DNA of 64,000 bases, taken from Niastella koreensis GR20-10. Lineage in GTDB: Bacteria; Bacteroidota; Bacteroidia; Chitinophagales; Chitinophagaceae. Position numbers and translations under genes: made by a program. Shown here piece by piece: positions 9,055 through 17,423 of this stretch. Location of the stretch: positions 2,232,001 through 2,296,000 of the forward strand of contig NC_016609.1 in NCBI RefSeq assembly GCF_000246855.1, given 5' to 3'. The notes beneath the pieces were generated by a model. That model was not told where the DNA came from. It ran no database searches and was given only the letters and a program-made list of their open reading frames with translations. Numbering within the stretch: position 1 is the first letter of the stretch; each line of letters opens with the position of its first letter.

Positions 9055-9837
9055 TTAATAATACAGATCATTTCGCATACACAACAGGCTGGCGGCGCTG
9101 GCTACAATTGTTTTTAAATTACTGTCCAGATCGTCGCGGCACCAAAACAACTTGTCACTCAATTTAAAACTTACCGCCGCAATGGCTTCGTTGTTATACG
9201 TAAACAAATAAACGTGGTTGAGCGAAGTGAACAGGCTTTGGGGTTCATTCCTGCTTACCGGCTGATCGCGCAGCATCAGCATGGTTTTTACAAAGTAAAT
9301 GGTGGAGTCGCCACACCTGAGCAGGCCCTGCTGTTCGGCGGCTTCACTGCCATTCAGGTTAGCCGCTGCCACGTACCAGATATGCGAGGTGTCATTGTCT
9401 GTTCTGATGCGTGCATCGAGGTAATCTGCATTCTTAATTTTGAAGAATGATGAATCCTTTTGCCGGAAGATACTGAAGGTTTCATTTTTGCGCAGCACCG
9501 CCCGGCACTCTGTATGGCTTACAATACCGGCATCGGTTTTCATTGCAAACGAAAAAATATCAACCGACCGGTGTTTGCTTTTCTTGTACAAAGGCACGCC
9601 ATCTATTTTCAGGATCTGGTTGGCAATATTCAATGTACCGAACGAAAACCAGGAGGCAATATTACGGCGAAAATGATGGGTTTTATATCCCGCAAAATGC
9701 AGTTTTCGTTTGAACGGAATGTCTACACTGGAGATCTTATAGGGTTGCAAGGCCAGGTCCGCTGCCGCCTGCTCTTTTTGTGCAAACAGGGGCAGGGCGT
9801 ACAGCGTTAACAGTAGGCTTAATAATAATAGTTTCAT
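9055..9837 (-). CDS. secreted protein of unknown function, paralogue of the downstream gene
   Basis: 260 residues with a cleavable signal peptide (MKLLLLSLLLTLYALPLFAQ). It contains KRKLHFAGYKTHHF, a WFSFGTLN strand, and a C-terminal LFWCRDDLDSNLKTIVASA helix, all aligning in order with the product of 8212-9054. The two share no lipobox: this one should be released into the periplasm, the other anchored. The start codon touches the stop of the lipoprotein gene upstream. Function unknown. Confidence 0.7.
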   Translation of the reverse strand: MKLLLLSLLLTLYALPLFAQKEQAAADLALQPYKISSVDIPFKRKLHFAGYKTHHFRRNIASWFSFGTLNIANQILKIDGVPLYKKSKHRSVDIFSFAMKTDAGIVSHTECRAVLRKNETFSIFRQKDSSFFKIKNADYLDARIRTDNDTSHIWYVAAANLNGSEAAEQQGLLRCGDSTIYFVKTMLMLRDQPVSRNEPQSLFTSLNHVYLFTYNNEAIAAVSFKLSDKLFWCRDDLDSNLKTIVASAASLLCMRNDLYY

Positions 9838-10257
9838 TTATTGCCTTTCAAGGGTTTCGAGTATATTACCTTTTACCCCGAGTAATTCCATCGGCGTAGA
9901 CAGTACCAGCGTATGGTTATTGAATGAAACAATGCTGCTTTGTACGCCGTCGATGGTTATTTTGTTTTCTTTAACAAACCATACAGTCGGGTCGGTCGGA
10001 CTGTCGCCGCACGCTACGCCTGCATCTTCTGTTTTGAAGACCGAATCGGCCGCAAGAACCAACAAATCGTCCTGGGTGCAATCGGGCAGCGAGGCCAGCA
10101 GGTCCTGGTCGGGATTGCCGGTTGACTGAAAAACCAGTTTGGTTATTTTATACTTTCCCTCATAGTCTTTCTGCGCTGGCTGCGGTTTGTCGTCCTTCGA
10201 TTTCTGGCATGAAAATAAAACAATTGTGAACGCGGTTGCGAGTAATACTCTTTTCAT
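9838..10257 (-). CDS. small lipoprotein, lipocalin-like
   Basis: 139 residues with a lipoprotein signal (LLATAFTIVLFSCQKSKDD). The short beta-rich body has the layout of small Bacteroidota lipocalin-like lipoproteins: an early GKYKITKLVFQS strand, then a DDLLVLAADSVFKTEDAG segment, a VWFVKENKITID strand and a final LVLSTPMELLG strand. No binding residues can be named. It is the first gene of the operon running to 7091, so the promoter should lie in 10258-10320. Confidence 0.7.
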   Translation of the reverse strand: MKRVLLATAFTIVLFSCQKSKDDKPQPAQKDYEGKYKITKLVFQSTGNPDQDLLASLPDCTQDDLLVLAADSVFKTEDAGVACGDSPTDPTVWFVKENKITIDGVQSSIVSFNNHTLVLSTPMELLGVKGNILETLERQ

Positions 10258-10389
10258 TTTTGGTGGTTTTGTAACGGTAGTACCGCGCCACTAAAAGAAG
10301 GGTTGGGCAGGGGGAGAAAAAATTTGCTAATGAGATAATTTGCTAATGTGATGATGAAATACAGGGCAGAAGGCAGAGGTGAAAGTCTT
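10258..10389. other. operon upstream region and repeat-like flank of the IS element
   Basis: Bases 10318-10380 read like the dispersed repeat (TTTGCTAATGTGATGATGAAATAC, then GGGCAGAAGGCAGAGG), and related text resumes beyond the IS element at 12060 (AGGCAGTAGGCAGTGGGCAA). I infer that the element split a repeat stretch. The promoter of the sigma operon should lie just left of this, but I cannot place it. Confidence 0.45.
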
Positions 10390-10479
10390 TATGTAAAAGG
10401 GTTTCGGAGCAGCAGCAGTCCGAAAATCGGCTGCAATGAAGAACTTTGCTGATTATTTACAACATAAAAATTAAATTTT

Positions 10480-11580
10480 ATGAAACAGCATGCTTCAGCC
10501 GCATCCGAAACCCGAGTCAAAGGTAGAAACATAATAGATTATAGCGGTAAAACGATTTGTGTGGGAATAGATGTCCATCAGAAAGACTATCAGGTAGCCA
10601 AAGTGTATAATGGGATTTGTCTGGGCAACCATCGAATGGCAGCCGACAGTGATGCATTAATAAAGCATTTGCATAGTCATTATCCTGGTGCTTGTTTTAA
10701 ATGTGTGTACGAAAGTTGTGCGTGGGGATTCAATTTGCAAAGAAGATTAAGCGTAGCTGGAATGGATTGTATAGTGGTGAATGCGGCAGACGTGTCAACC
10801 ACAGACAAAGAAAGAAAGCGTAAGACCGATCCGGTAGATGCCTTGAAGCTGGCCCGAGACCTTGAATCTAGGAATATAAAAGGGATTAATATACCGGATG
10901 AATCGCTTCAAAAAGAAAGGAACTTAATACGTTACCGCTCAAGTGTGGTCAGTGATATCAATCGAAGTAAAAACCGACTGAAAAGCTTATTGAAATTCCA
11001 GGGTATTGAAATACCGGCGGCCTATGCCAAGAACAACTGGAGCAATTGTTTTTTGAGGTGGGTGCAGGAGCAGGCGTTAAAAGATGACTTTGGAGATACG
11101 CTATTGCTGATGCTGGAACAGATCAGATTATTGCGACAATTACTGCTGAAAGTGGAAACGCAACTGCGTCAGCTCAGAAAGGGCAAATACAGTTCAGCGG
11201 CACGTCTGGCAACCAGTGTTCCTGGTATCGGCCCAACAACGGCGATGTTGTTCTTACTGGAAATAGGCGACATAAACCGATTTAAGGGGTTTGACCGGCT
11301 CAATAGTTTTGTAGGTTTTTGCCCTGATAAAAGCAGTAGCGGAGAAACCGACCGGGACCGTGGCATTACCTCAAGACGGCATAAAAGATTACGCACGGCA
11401 TTGATTGAATCCGCCTGGCAGGCCATACGCAAAGATCCGGCCCTGTTGGAGTGTTATCAGGCACTGACTAAACGCATGACCGGCACATATGCAATCATTC
11501 ACATTGCCCGAAAATTACTCAGGAGGCTACGAACCGTGATGGTAACCGGGGTGGAGTATCAAAAAGGAATGCTAGCTTAA
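10480..11580 (+). CDS. IS110-family DEDD transposase (RNA-guided recombinase)
   Basis: 366 residues and apparently intact. The RuvC-like DEDD catalytic set is visible: Asp31 in CVGIDVHQ, Glu78 in CVYESC, and Asp117/Asp120 in KTDPVDALKLA. A coiled-coil middle part (about 140-235) is followed by the Transposase_20 domain with PGIGPTTA (248-255) and the serine motif KSSSGE (284-289), then RRHKRLRTALIESAW. Known family members use a bridge RNA encoded in the non-coding end of the element to pair donor and target DNA; a candidate lies downstream here. The ATG at 10480 sits just inside the left end. Confidence 0.93.
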   Translation: MKQHASAASETRVKGRNIIDYSGKTICVGIDVHQKDYQVAKVYNGICLGNHRMAADSDALIKHLHSHYPGACFKCVYESCAWGFNLQRRLSVAGMDCIVVNAADVSTTDKERKRKTDPVDALKLARDLESRNIKGINIPDESLQKERNLIRYRSSVVSDINRSKNRLKSLLKFQGIEIPAAYAKNNWSNCFLRWVQEQALKDDFGDTLLLMLEQIRLLRQLLLKVETQLRQLRKGKYSSAARLATSVPGIGPTTAMLFLLEIGDINRFKGFDRLNSFVGFCPDKSSSGETDRDRGITSRRHKRLRTALIESAWQAIRKDPALLECYQALTKRMTGTYAIIHIARKLLRRLRTVMVTGVEYQKGMLA

Positions 11581-11619
11581 AACAGGTAAAATGTTTAATA
11601 TGAGTTTTTTAAGCCATGT

Positions 11620-11880
11620 AACTTACCGGTAATAATTAAAAATGAGCAGCCCGTGATTGACTGCTCATAATTACCGTATAAGTATCAGCCTTATTGCTGG
11701 CAGGTTGTCCTCCGGCAGAGCCTGCTTCCTCTTAGGCTGACAAACCAAAATTAAAAAGTTCTTTTCAAGTATGTAAAGTATCACAGAAAGGTAAAAACAC
11801 AAAAGTATAAAGACTGCTTCCTACTGCCTGCAGTTGGAACATACTGCCACTTGAAAGTCTGCAGCTTTATACTATTTACT
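11620..11880 (+). ncRNA. candidate bridge RNA (guide RNA) of the IS element
   Basis: The region right after the transposase stop folds into a chain of hairpins: ATGAGCAG/CTGCTCAT at 11642-11649 and 11661-11668 (perfect 8 bp); TCAGCCT/AGGCTGA at 11685-11691 and 11734-11740 around an inner GCAGG/CCTGC stem; and a 13-bp stem at 11804-11817 with 11861-11873. The last stem encloses an internal loop of two strands (11818-11829 and 11848-11860) capped by a GCAGT/ACTGC hairpin. This is the layout of a bridge-RNA binding loop, and its strands match the flanks of the element (see findings). TATGTAAAG at 11770-11778 also copies the terminal repeat. Boundaries are a guess. Confidence 0.55.
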
Positions 11881-12243
11881 TTTAAGGATTAATAAAAACT
11901 TGCAGCGGCGGCTGGGCCGACTGCTTATAGGAGATTGACCGGCTGTGATAAATTAAGACATTTTGAAGTCAAAATATGATTTATGAACAAACACAAACAT
12001 ATCAGCCTTCAATGTTAAGCCCCTTTCTGCTGTTGGATGCAGCGAAACTCTTTACATAGGAGGCAGTAGGCAGTGGGCAAAGGGCAAAAGGCAAAGGGCA
12101 AAGGCTTCTGCGCGGCCAAAAAAAGGGCAAACCTGTTTTTAGCAGTTATGCCCTTTTTAGATTTTATTCCTTGTTAACCTGTCAACTTCGTCAACGCTAT
12201 CAACCTGCATTCCTGATCAACTCGTCAACTGGTTAACTTCTAA
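11881..12243. other. IS right end and flanking repeat stretch
   Basis: Up to 12058 this is the right non-coding end of the element, with further hairpins (ATTTTGA-AG-TCAAAAT near 11971, and GCAG..CTGC near 11903-11925). From 12061 there is a purine-rich stretch of AGGCAGT and GGGCAAA words, a hairpin AAAAAGGGCA..TGCCCTTTTT at 12118-12158, and an array of GTCAAC-like words (12165-12240) that reaches the SusD stop codon. No gene is seen. Confidence 0.55.
12165..12240. repeat. GTTGAC-word array, copy 1
   Basis: Read on the minus strand, short words such as GTTAACCAGTTGAC, GAGTTGAT, CAGGTTGATAGCGTTGAC and GAAGTTGACAGG follow one another at roughly 8-10 base steps. The stretch GGAATGCAGGTTGATAG is shared with the array at 21893-21998. 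It lies directly after the susD stop codon. Confidence 0.6.
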
Positions 12244-13767
12244 CTAATACCCAAAATTCTGATCCCAATTCGAGCGTGTCTTCATTTCGTTTTGAGGAAT
12301 CGGTAACAACAGGTCTTTTTTGGTAGGCAGCTGGCCGTTCAGTTTACTATGATAATATTTCGCAAAGTCGCTGAGCGTATTCACGGCACTGGTTTCACCC
12401 CAGCGTACGAGGTCGAAATAGCGTTTGCCTTCGCCAATAAACTCATACTTCCGCTCGTGTTTGATATCGTCCAGCGTGGGGGCCGCCGCCAGTACCGGCT
12501 GGCCTGCCCGGGTGCGGATGGCATCTACATATTGTTTGGCGTCGCCTGCCTTGCCATCGGCAATCAGGGCTTCGGCATACAGCAGGTATACATCCGCGTC
12601 GCGCAGGATCGGGAAGTTCCGGGGCTGATCGTTCCAGGCCTTTATGTTGGTATTGGTGTTATCTTTTTCCAGGAATTTGGTAATAATGTTCTTCAGAATA
12701 AAACTGCGGGTTGGCACGGTGCTCAACGCATTCCAGTAACCGGTATCAATACTTGCCGCAAAACGCAGGTCTTTGGTCGCTTTCATGTCCTGCACCAATA
12801 AGCTGTCTACCCGTACGTCCTGCCCCTGGGTAGTGTAGGAAGAATACATCCATTCAGGAAACGGCGTACCGGAAGAAGCGGAACTGGTACAATAGCCGGC
12901 CAGGCTGGAACCAATGTTCAGTCCGCCGGAAGCAAACTGGATGGAGAACAGGTCGTATTTATTTTCATTGGCGAGGGTAAACAGGTTGGCGTATACGGGA
13001 GAAAATCGGGTCTTTACATCTGTGATAATGCCGGCGAGCACCGTTTCTGCCTTGGCATTGGCGGTATTGTCGTTGAGGGGAAAACCGGCCATGGTCATAT
13101 ACACCTGGCCCAGCAGGGCATTGGCGGCCAGGCTGCCTACGCGGCCGGCATCGGCGCCGGTATATACTTTATCCAGGTTGGCAGCCGCATATTGCAGGTC
13201 GTCGATGACCTGCGCATAAATGTCTGCTACCGGCGTGCGGGGCAGTTTAACGGCTTCATCATTCTCGATGGGTTTGGTAATGAGCGCTACGGGACCAAAT
13301 GATCTTGCCAGTTCTGAATAAGCATAGGCCCGCAAAAACCTGGCTTCTGCGCGATAGCGGGTGTACTGATCTTCCTGCGTATAATACAGCAGGTTATTCG
13401 CTTCCTTGATGAGCTGGTACAATCGGGCAAAGATAGAGGATACCGTGCCTGAAGTAGGCGTGGTGAGGAACTTGCGAAGGTCCAGCTGATCATTCTGGGC
13501 CGAGGTTTCTGAAGCGATGTACAACAGATCGGACCGGTTTTCGGAGGCCAGCCAGAAATAATCGGTGGCGAAATCGGTGTTGGTGCCATTGCGGCCCAGC
13601 CGGGCATAAATGCCCAGGGTGGCCTGCTTCACTTCAATTTCGTTCGAATAGAATTTATCGGAGGTATTGTTTTCAACCGGTGCAATATCAATTAATTTAC
13701 TGCAGCTGGTGATTGCCATAAGGCTACTCATGGCAATGATGATATATCGCGTTGTCTGTTTTTTCAT
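12244..13767 (-). CDS. SusD/RagB-family outer-membrane lipoprotein
   Basis: 507 residues with a lipoprotein signal ending in AITSCSKLID. SusD hallmarks: early SDKFYSNEIEVKQATLGIYARLGRNG, a middle EARFLRAYAYSELARSFGPVALIT helix, AANALLGQVYMTMAGFPL, then NFPILRDADVYLLYAEALI and the C-terminal IKHERKYEFIGEGKRYFDLVRWG signature. It binds glycan at the cell surface and lids the SusC channel encoded just upstream (12 bases between the genes). The substrate is probably a plant or fungal polysaccharide, judging from the pectinesterase nearby. Confidence 0.95.
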   Translation of the reverse strand: MKKQTTRYIIIAMSSLMAITSCSKLIDIAPVENNTSDKFYSNEIEVKQATLGIYARLGRNGTNTDFATDYFWLASENRSDLLYIASETSAQNDQLDLRKFLTTPTSGTVSSIFARLYQLIKEANNLLYYTQEDQYTRYRAEARFLRAYAYSELARSFGPVALITKPIENDEAVKLPRTPVADIYAQVIDDLQYAAANLDKVYTGADAGRVGSLAANALLGQVYMTMAGFPLNDNTANAKAETVLAGIITDVKTRFSPVYANLFTLANENKYDLFSIQFASGGLNIGSSLAGYCTSSASSGTPFPEWMYSSYTTQGQDVRVDSLLVQDMKATKDLRFAASIDTGYWNALSTVPTRSFILKNIITKFLEKDNTNTNIKAWNDQPRNFPILRDADVYLLYAEALIADGKAGDAKQYVDAIRTRAGQPVLAAAPTLDDIKHERKYEFIGEGKRYFDLVRWGETSAVNTLSDFAKYYHSKLNGQLPTKKDLLLPIPQNEMKTRSNWDQNFGY

Positions 13768-13778
13768 TTGGCGTGGTA

Positions 13779-16700
13779 TTAGAATGTGGCGGTTAAACCG
13801 AATGCGAATGTTCTTGCCTGTGGATAAGAGCCCCAGTCTGCGGAGGCATTATCCTGGGTAGCGCCTTCGGGCGAATAACCCGGATAATACTTGTCGAACA
13901 ACCATACGTTATCGCAGGAAGCATATACACGAATTGACCGGAAGGCTTTTTTAAGCACCTGCATATTATACCCCAGGGTTACGTTCTTGATGCGCAGGTA
14001 AGCGGCGCTGTACATCCAGTTGTCGTCGTACTGACTGGTAACAGCGGAGAAGAACGCAGGCACTTTGCCGTTACCTGGTTCGGCCTCGCTCCAATATGCG
14101 TCTTTCAGCCAGCTGGCCATATAGTTATAGCGGGGATCGTTGGTGGCGCGGTTCCAGGCACGTGAGCCTATCGATAACAGTTTGCCCCCAACACGGCCCT
14201 GAATTAAGATGGAAAGATCCCAGTTACGGTAGCTGAAGGTATTGGTAATACCGTATTCAAATTTGGGTTGAAAGCTGCCTGCTACTACATAATCATCCGC
14301 ATCGATCTTACCATCGGGTTTGGAATCTATGTATTTGGTATCGCCCGGTTTTTGTCCGGAATAAATTGGCACGTTTGCTATGAGGTTGCCGGATGCGTCT
14401 TTGCTGAAATCAGATTCCCGTAATACTCCTGCTGTCCTCAGCAAATAATAAGAATTGATGGGCGAGCCTACGCGTTGAATAATGGTATTGCCCTGGCCCA
14501 GTTTAATATCGGCATTGTCGTTGGTGAGTGAGGTGATCTTGTTGCGGTTAAGCGATACATTCACCGCCGTGTTCCAGCGGAAATTCTTTTGGGCAATGTT
14601 GGCGGTATTGATCTCCAGTTCAAACCCTTTATTATCCACGCTGCCCACATTGTCGTACATATTGGTAAAACCAGTGGTAAGCGAAACCGGTGCATTCAGC
14701 AACAGGTCGGTGGTTTTTTTATAATATACATCGGCCGACATAGTAATCCGGTTGTTGAAAAAACCGATGTCGAGACCGAGGTTATAGCTGTTGGTTTTTT
14801 CCCAGCGCAATTTTGAATTGGAAATATTACCCACCACATAACCATTGGTAGAAGTTTGGGAGGTACCTGTGGGATAGTTCAGTATTGCCATGCCCGACAG
14901 GAATGCCGAGTTACCAATACGGTCGTTACCCGCCTGTCCCCATGCAGCGCGCAATTTCGCCATGCTTAACCAGTTGAAGTTATTCAGAAAGGCTTCCTGG
15001 CTCATTATCCAGCCGGCAGAAAGGGATGGAAAAATTCCCCAACGGTTACTGGGACCAAATTTTGAAGAACCGTCACGGCGCAATGAACCGGCCAACAGAT
15101 ACTTATTATCGAAATTGTATTCTGCCCGGCCAAAATAAGAGATCAATGCATTTTTGGCTGAATTAATGCTATTGGCGTTTATGGTCTTTGCGCGTGACAG
15201 ATCAAAAATATAGGTCTTGTCATCAGGAAAACCTGTTGCCTGCTGGTTTGTTGAATCTGCATTGAAGGTTTCCTGCGAAGCGCCAAACAAGAGGTTGATG
15301 CCATGCAGGCCAATTTGCTTTCTATAAGTGGCAGTAGCCTGTAACAACAGACTGTTGGAGATAATTGTTGTTTTTTTAGAGGTTGATAATTGTCCGGGCG
15401 TTGCCTGGTCCCAGGTTGCCTGTGCCCATGTGGGGTTGTAGGTACGTTCTGAATTGGTGCGGTAATTCCAACCTACCAGGCCTCTTACGTCGAGGCCATT
15501 GATAATATTTACTTCGGTGCTGAAGGCGGTGTTCAACCGCAGGTCTTTATTGATGCGATCGTAATCAGCAGCCTGCACATACGGACTGATGATGTTAGGG
15601 CCCGGGCCCCAGCCGTCGTAATATTTGCTGGGCTGGGCGCCGGCTTGTTTACCGGTACCGGCCAATACCCAACCGGGCAAACTTAACATCCGCGACACGG
15701 CATTGTCTTTACCATCTACATTGGCGCCGGTGATGGTGCCCACAGAAGGGGAGATGTTCAACCCAATTTTTACCCGGTCGCTCACTTTCGCTTCCATATT
15801 ACCACGGAAGGAATACCGTCTGTAGTTAGAACCAACGATGATCCCGTTCTGGTCGTACACACCGCCTGAAACCGAGTAGTTCACGGCGTCGGTAGCGCCG
15901 GATGCCCGCAACTCCAGGTTATTTACCGGTGCTTTTCGTAACACTACATTCTGCCAGTCGATGGGGTCGAGGGCATCGGTACCCCAAAAAGGATCATAGA
16001 TGCCATAAGTAGTTCGAATGCCCATCAGATCGGTACGCGTGGTATAGGTTTTTCCGGTTTTTGATTGCGCGTAGGCAATACGTTCAGCCTGGGTAGCAGT
16101 GGCGGGTAGCCCGGTAGCGGTGGTCCAAACGTGGTCGAGCCATTTTTTATTGAAGTCGATCCATTCGTCGGACGTTAGTACATCTACTTTTCTCTCTGCC
16201 TGCGCCACTGCCGTGTATGCATTTAAAGAAAGGGTGGGTTTGCCTGGCTTACCGCGTTTGGTGGTTATGATAATTACCCCGTTTGAACCACGTGAACCAT
16301 AGATGGCGGCAGAGGAAGCATCTTTCAGCACATCGATAGAGGCAATGTCGGAAGGATTGATACCGGAGAGATTATCCAACGGTACACCGTCTACCACATA
16401 CAGTGGGGTAGCGGTACCTGAGATAGAAGCAGCGCCGCGCACCTGCACGGTAATGTCGGCGCCGGGAGCACCTGTAGTGTTACGTACAGCTACACCGGCC
16501 ACCTGACCTTGCAACGCCTGCTCTATCCGGGTAATGGGTCGGTCCTGAATTTGTTTTTCACCAATTTTGGCAATGGCGCCGGTTATATTTCCTTTTTTCT
16601 GCGTACCATAGCCATAGGCGATCACTTCAATTTCATCGAGTTTGGTGGTAGCGCGTTCGAGTGTGATCGTTAATGGTTGTGTGGCCGAAGTTATTTTAAC

Positions 16701-17273
16701 AGTGATAGTGGTATAACCCACAGAGCTGATGGTTAGCACATCGCCGGTGTTCGCATTGATGGAGAACGAGCCATCGCTTTGGGTATTCACCCCCGTGTTG
16801 GAATTGTTAAGTACTACATTGGCGCCGGCTAATGGATGACCATCTTTATCGCGAACAACCCCTTTGATCTCTGCAAATGGTTTTGGTTGTTCTAATACCG
16901 TAATGGGCGGCACCCTGCGGCTTAACAGGATCGATTTTACCGAGAGCTTGTACCCGATGGGCCGGTTGGCAAATAATGTTTCCAGGAATTGTGCCAGTGG
17001 CTGGTCATGCACATTCAGGGTAACCGTACCGGCATCTTTCAGCATGTCTTTCGTATAAAGAAAAACATAGCCGGTTTGTTGTTCTACAACAGTAAACACT
17101 TTCTCCAGGGAAACCTGTTTACCGGCAAAAGTTACCGTTTGTGAAAGGCCATTGGCCGATACATTCAGGAAAGCAGTCGTAAGCAATAATACAGTTAGCT
17201 TCATAACTAACAGCAGTTTAGTACTGCGGCGGCTTTGGCAAGCAAGCCCGCCACAGTAAGCGGTTTTTGGCAT
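13779..17273 (-). CDS. SusC/RagA-family TonB-dependent receptor with STN signalling domain
   Basis: 1164 residues. After a signal sequence near 25-45, residues 46-115 form an STN (secretin/TonB short N-terminal) domain, which marks receptors that signal to an inner-membrane FecR. A carboxypeptidase-D-like domain follows (EIKGVVRDKDGHPLAGANVVL), then the SusC-type TonB plug with VVDGVPLDNLSGINPSDIASIDVLKDASSAAIYGSRG near 290-330, and a beta barrel ending in ARTFAFGLTATF. It imports oligosaccharides using TonB energy. Sigma, FecR, SusC and SusD are arranged in that transcription order, which fits a trans-envelope induction loop. Confidence 0.95.
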   Translation of the reverse strand: MPKTAYCGGLACQSRRSTKLLLVMKLTVLLLTTAFLNVSANGLSQTVTFAGKQVSLEKVFTVVEQQTGYVFLYTKDMLKDAGTVTLNVHDQPLAQFLETLFANRPIGYKLSVKSILLSRRVPPITVLEQPKPFAEIKGVVRDKDGHPLAGANVVLNNSNTGVNTQSDGSFSINANTGDVLTISSVGYTTITVKITSATQPLTITLERATTKLDEIEVIAYGYGTQKKGNITGAIAKIGEKQIQDRPITRIEQALQGQVAGVAVRNTTGAPGADITVQVRGAASISGTATPLYVVDGVPLDNLSGINPSDIASIDVLKDASSAAIYGSRGSNGVIIITTKRGKPGKPTLSLNAYTAVAQAERKVDVLTSDEWIDFNKKWLDHVWTTATGLPATATQAERIAYAQSKTGKTYTTRTDLMGIRTTYGIYDPFWGTDALDPIDWQNVVLRKAPVNNLELRASGATDAVNYSVSGGVYDQNGIIVGSNYRRYSFRGNMEAKVSDRVKIGLNISPSVGTITGANVDGKDNAVSRMLSLPGWVLAGTGKQAGAQPSKYYDGWGPGPNIISPYVQAADYDRINKDLRLNTAFSTEVNIINGLDVRGLVGWNYRTNSERTYNPTWAQATWDQATPGQLSTSKKTTIISNSLLLQATATYRKQIGLHGINLLFGASQETFNADSTNQQATGFPDDKTYIFDLSRAKTINANSINSAKNALISYFGRAEYNFDNKYLLAGSLRRDGSSKFGPSNRWGIFPSLSAGWIMSQEAFLNNFNWLSMAKLRAAWGQAGNDRIGNSAFLSGMAILNYPTGTSQTSTNGYVVGNISNSKLRWEKTNSYNLGLDIGFFNNRITMSADVYYKKTTDLLLNAPVSLTTGFTNMYDNVGSVDNKGFELEINTANIAQKNFRWNTAVNVSLNRNKITSLTNDNADIKLGQGNTIIQRVGSPINSYYLLRTAGVLRESDFSKDASGNLIANVPIYSGQKPGDTKYIDSKPDGKIDADDYVVAGSFQPKFEYGITNTFSYRNWDLSILIQGRVGGKLLSIGSRAWNRATNDPRYNYMASWLKDAYWSEAEPGNGKVPAFFSAVTSQYDDNWMYSAAYLRIKNVTLGYNMQVLKKAFRSIRVYASCDNVWLFDKYYPGYSPEGATQDNASADWGSYPQARTFAFGLTATF

Positions 17274-17423
17274 ATTTTTGTCCTGTTTAGTGATAAAAAA
17301 TCAGTCCGCGAAGACTTTCTTTATTACTGACGTTCGGCCAGGGGTGTTAGCGCACCACTGGCTTTTTTATCAGCAATGATTTCATACAATCGTTTATTTT
17401 TTCGGTGTATTTAGTTTGGTTGT

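Larger units (their letters stand above)
10390..12058 (+). mobile_element. IS110/IS1111-family insertion element
   Basis: A transposase gene flanked by imperfect inverted repeats: TATGTAAAAGGGTTTCGG at 10390-10407 on the left and, on the minus strand from 12058, TATGTAAAGAGTTTCGCTGC on the right. About 90 bases precede the gene and about 480 follow it. Subterminal inverted repeats with the long non-coding part at the 3' side fit the IS1111 subgroup, whose members carry a guide RNA gene there. The exact ends and the core dinucleotide are not resolved; they may lie a few bases outside these repeats. No target duplication is evident, as expected for the family. Confidence 0.75.
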
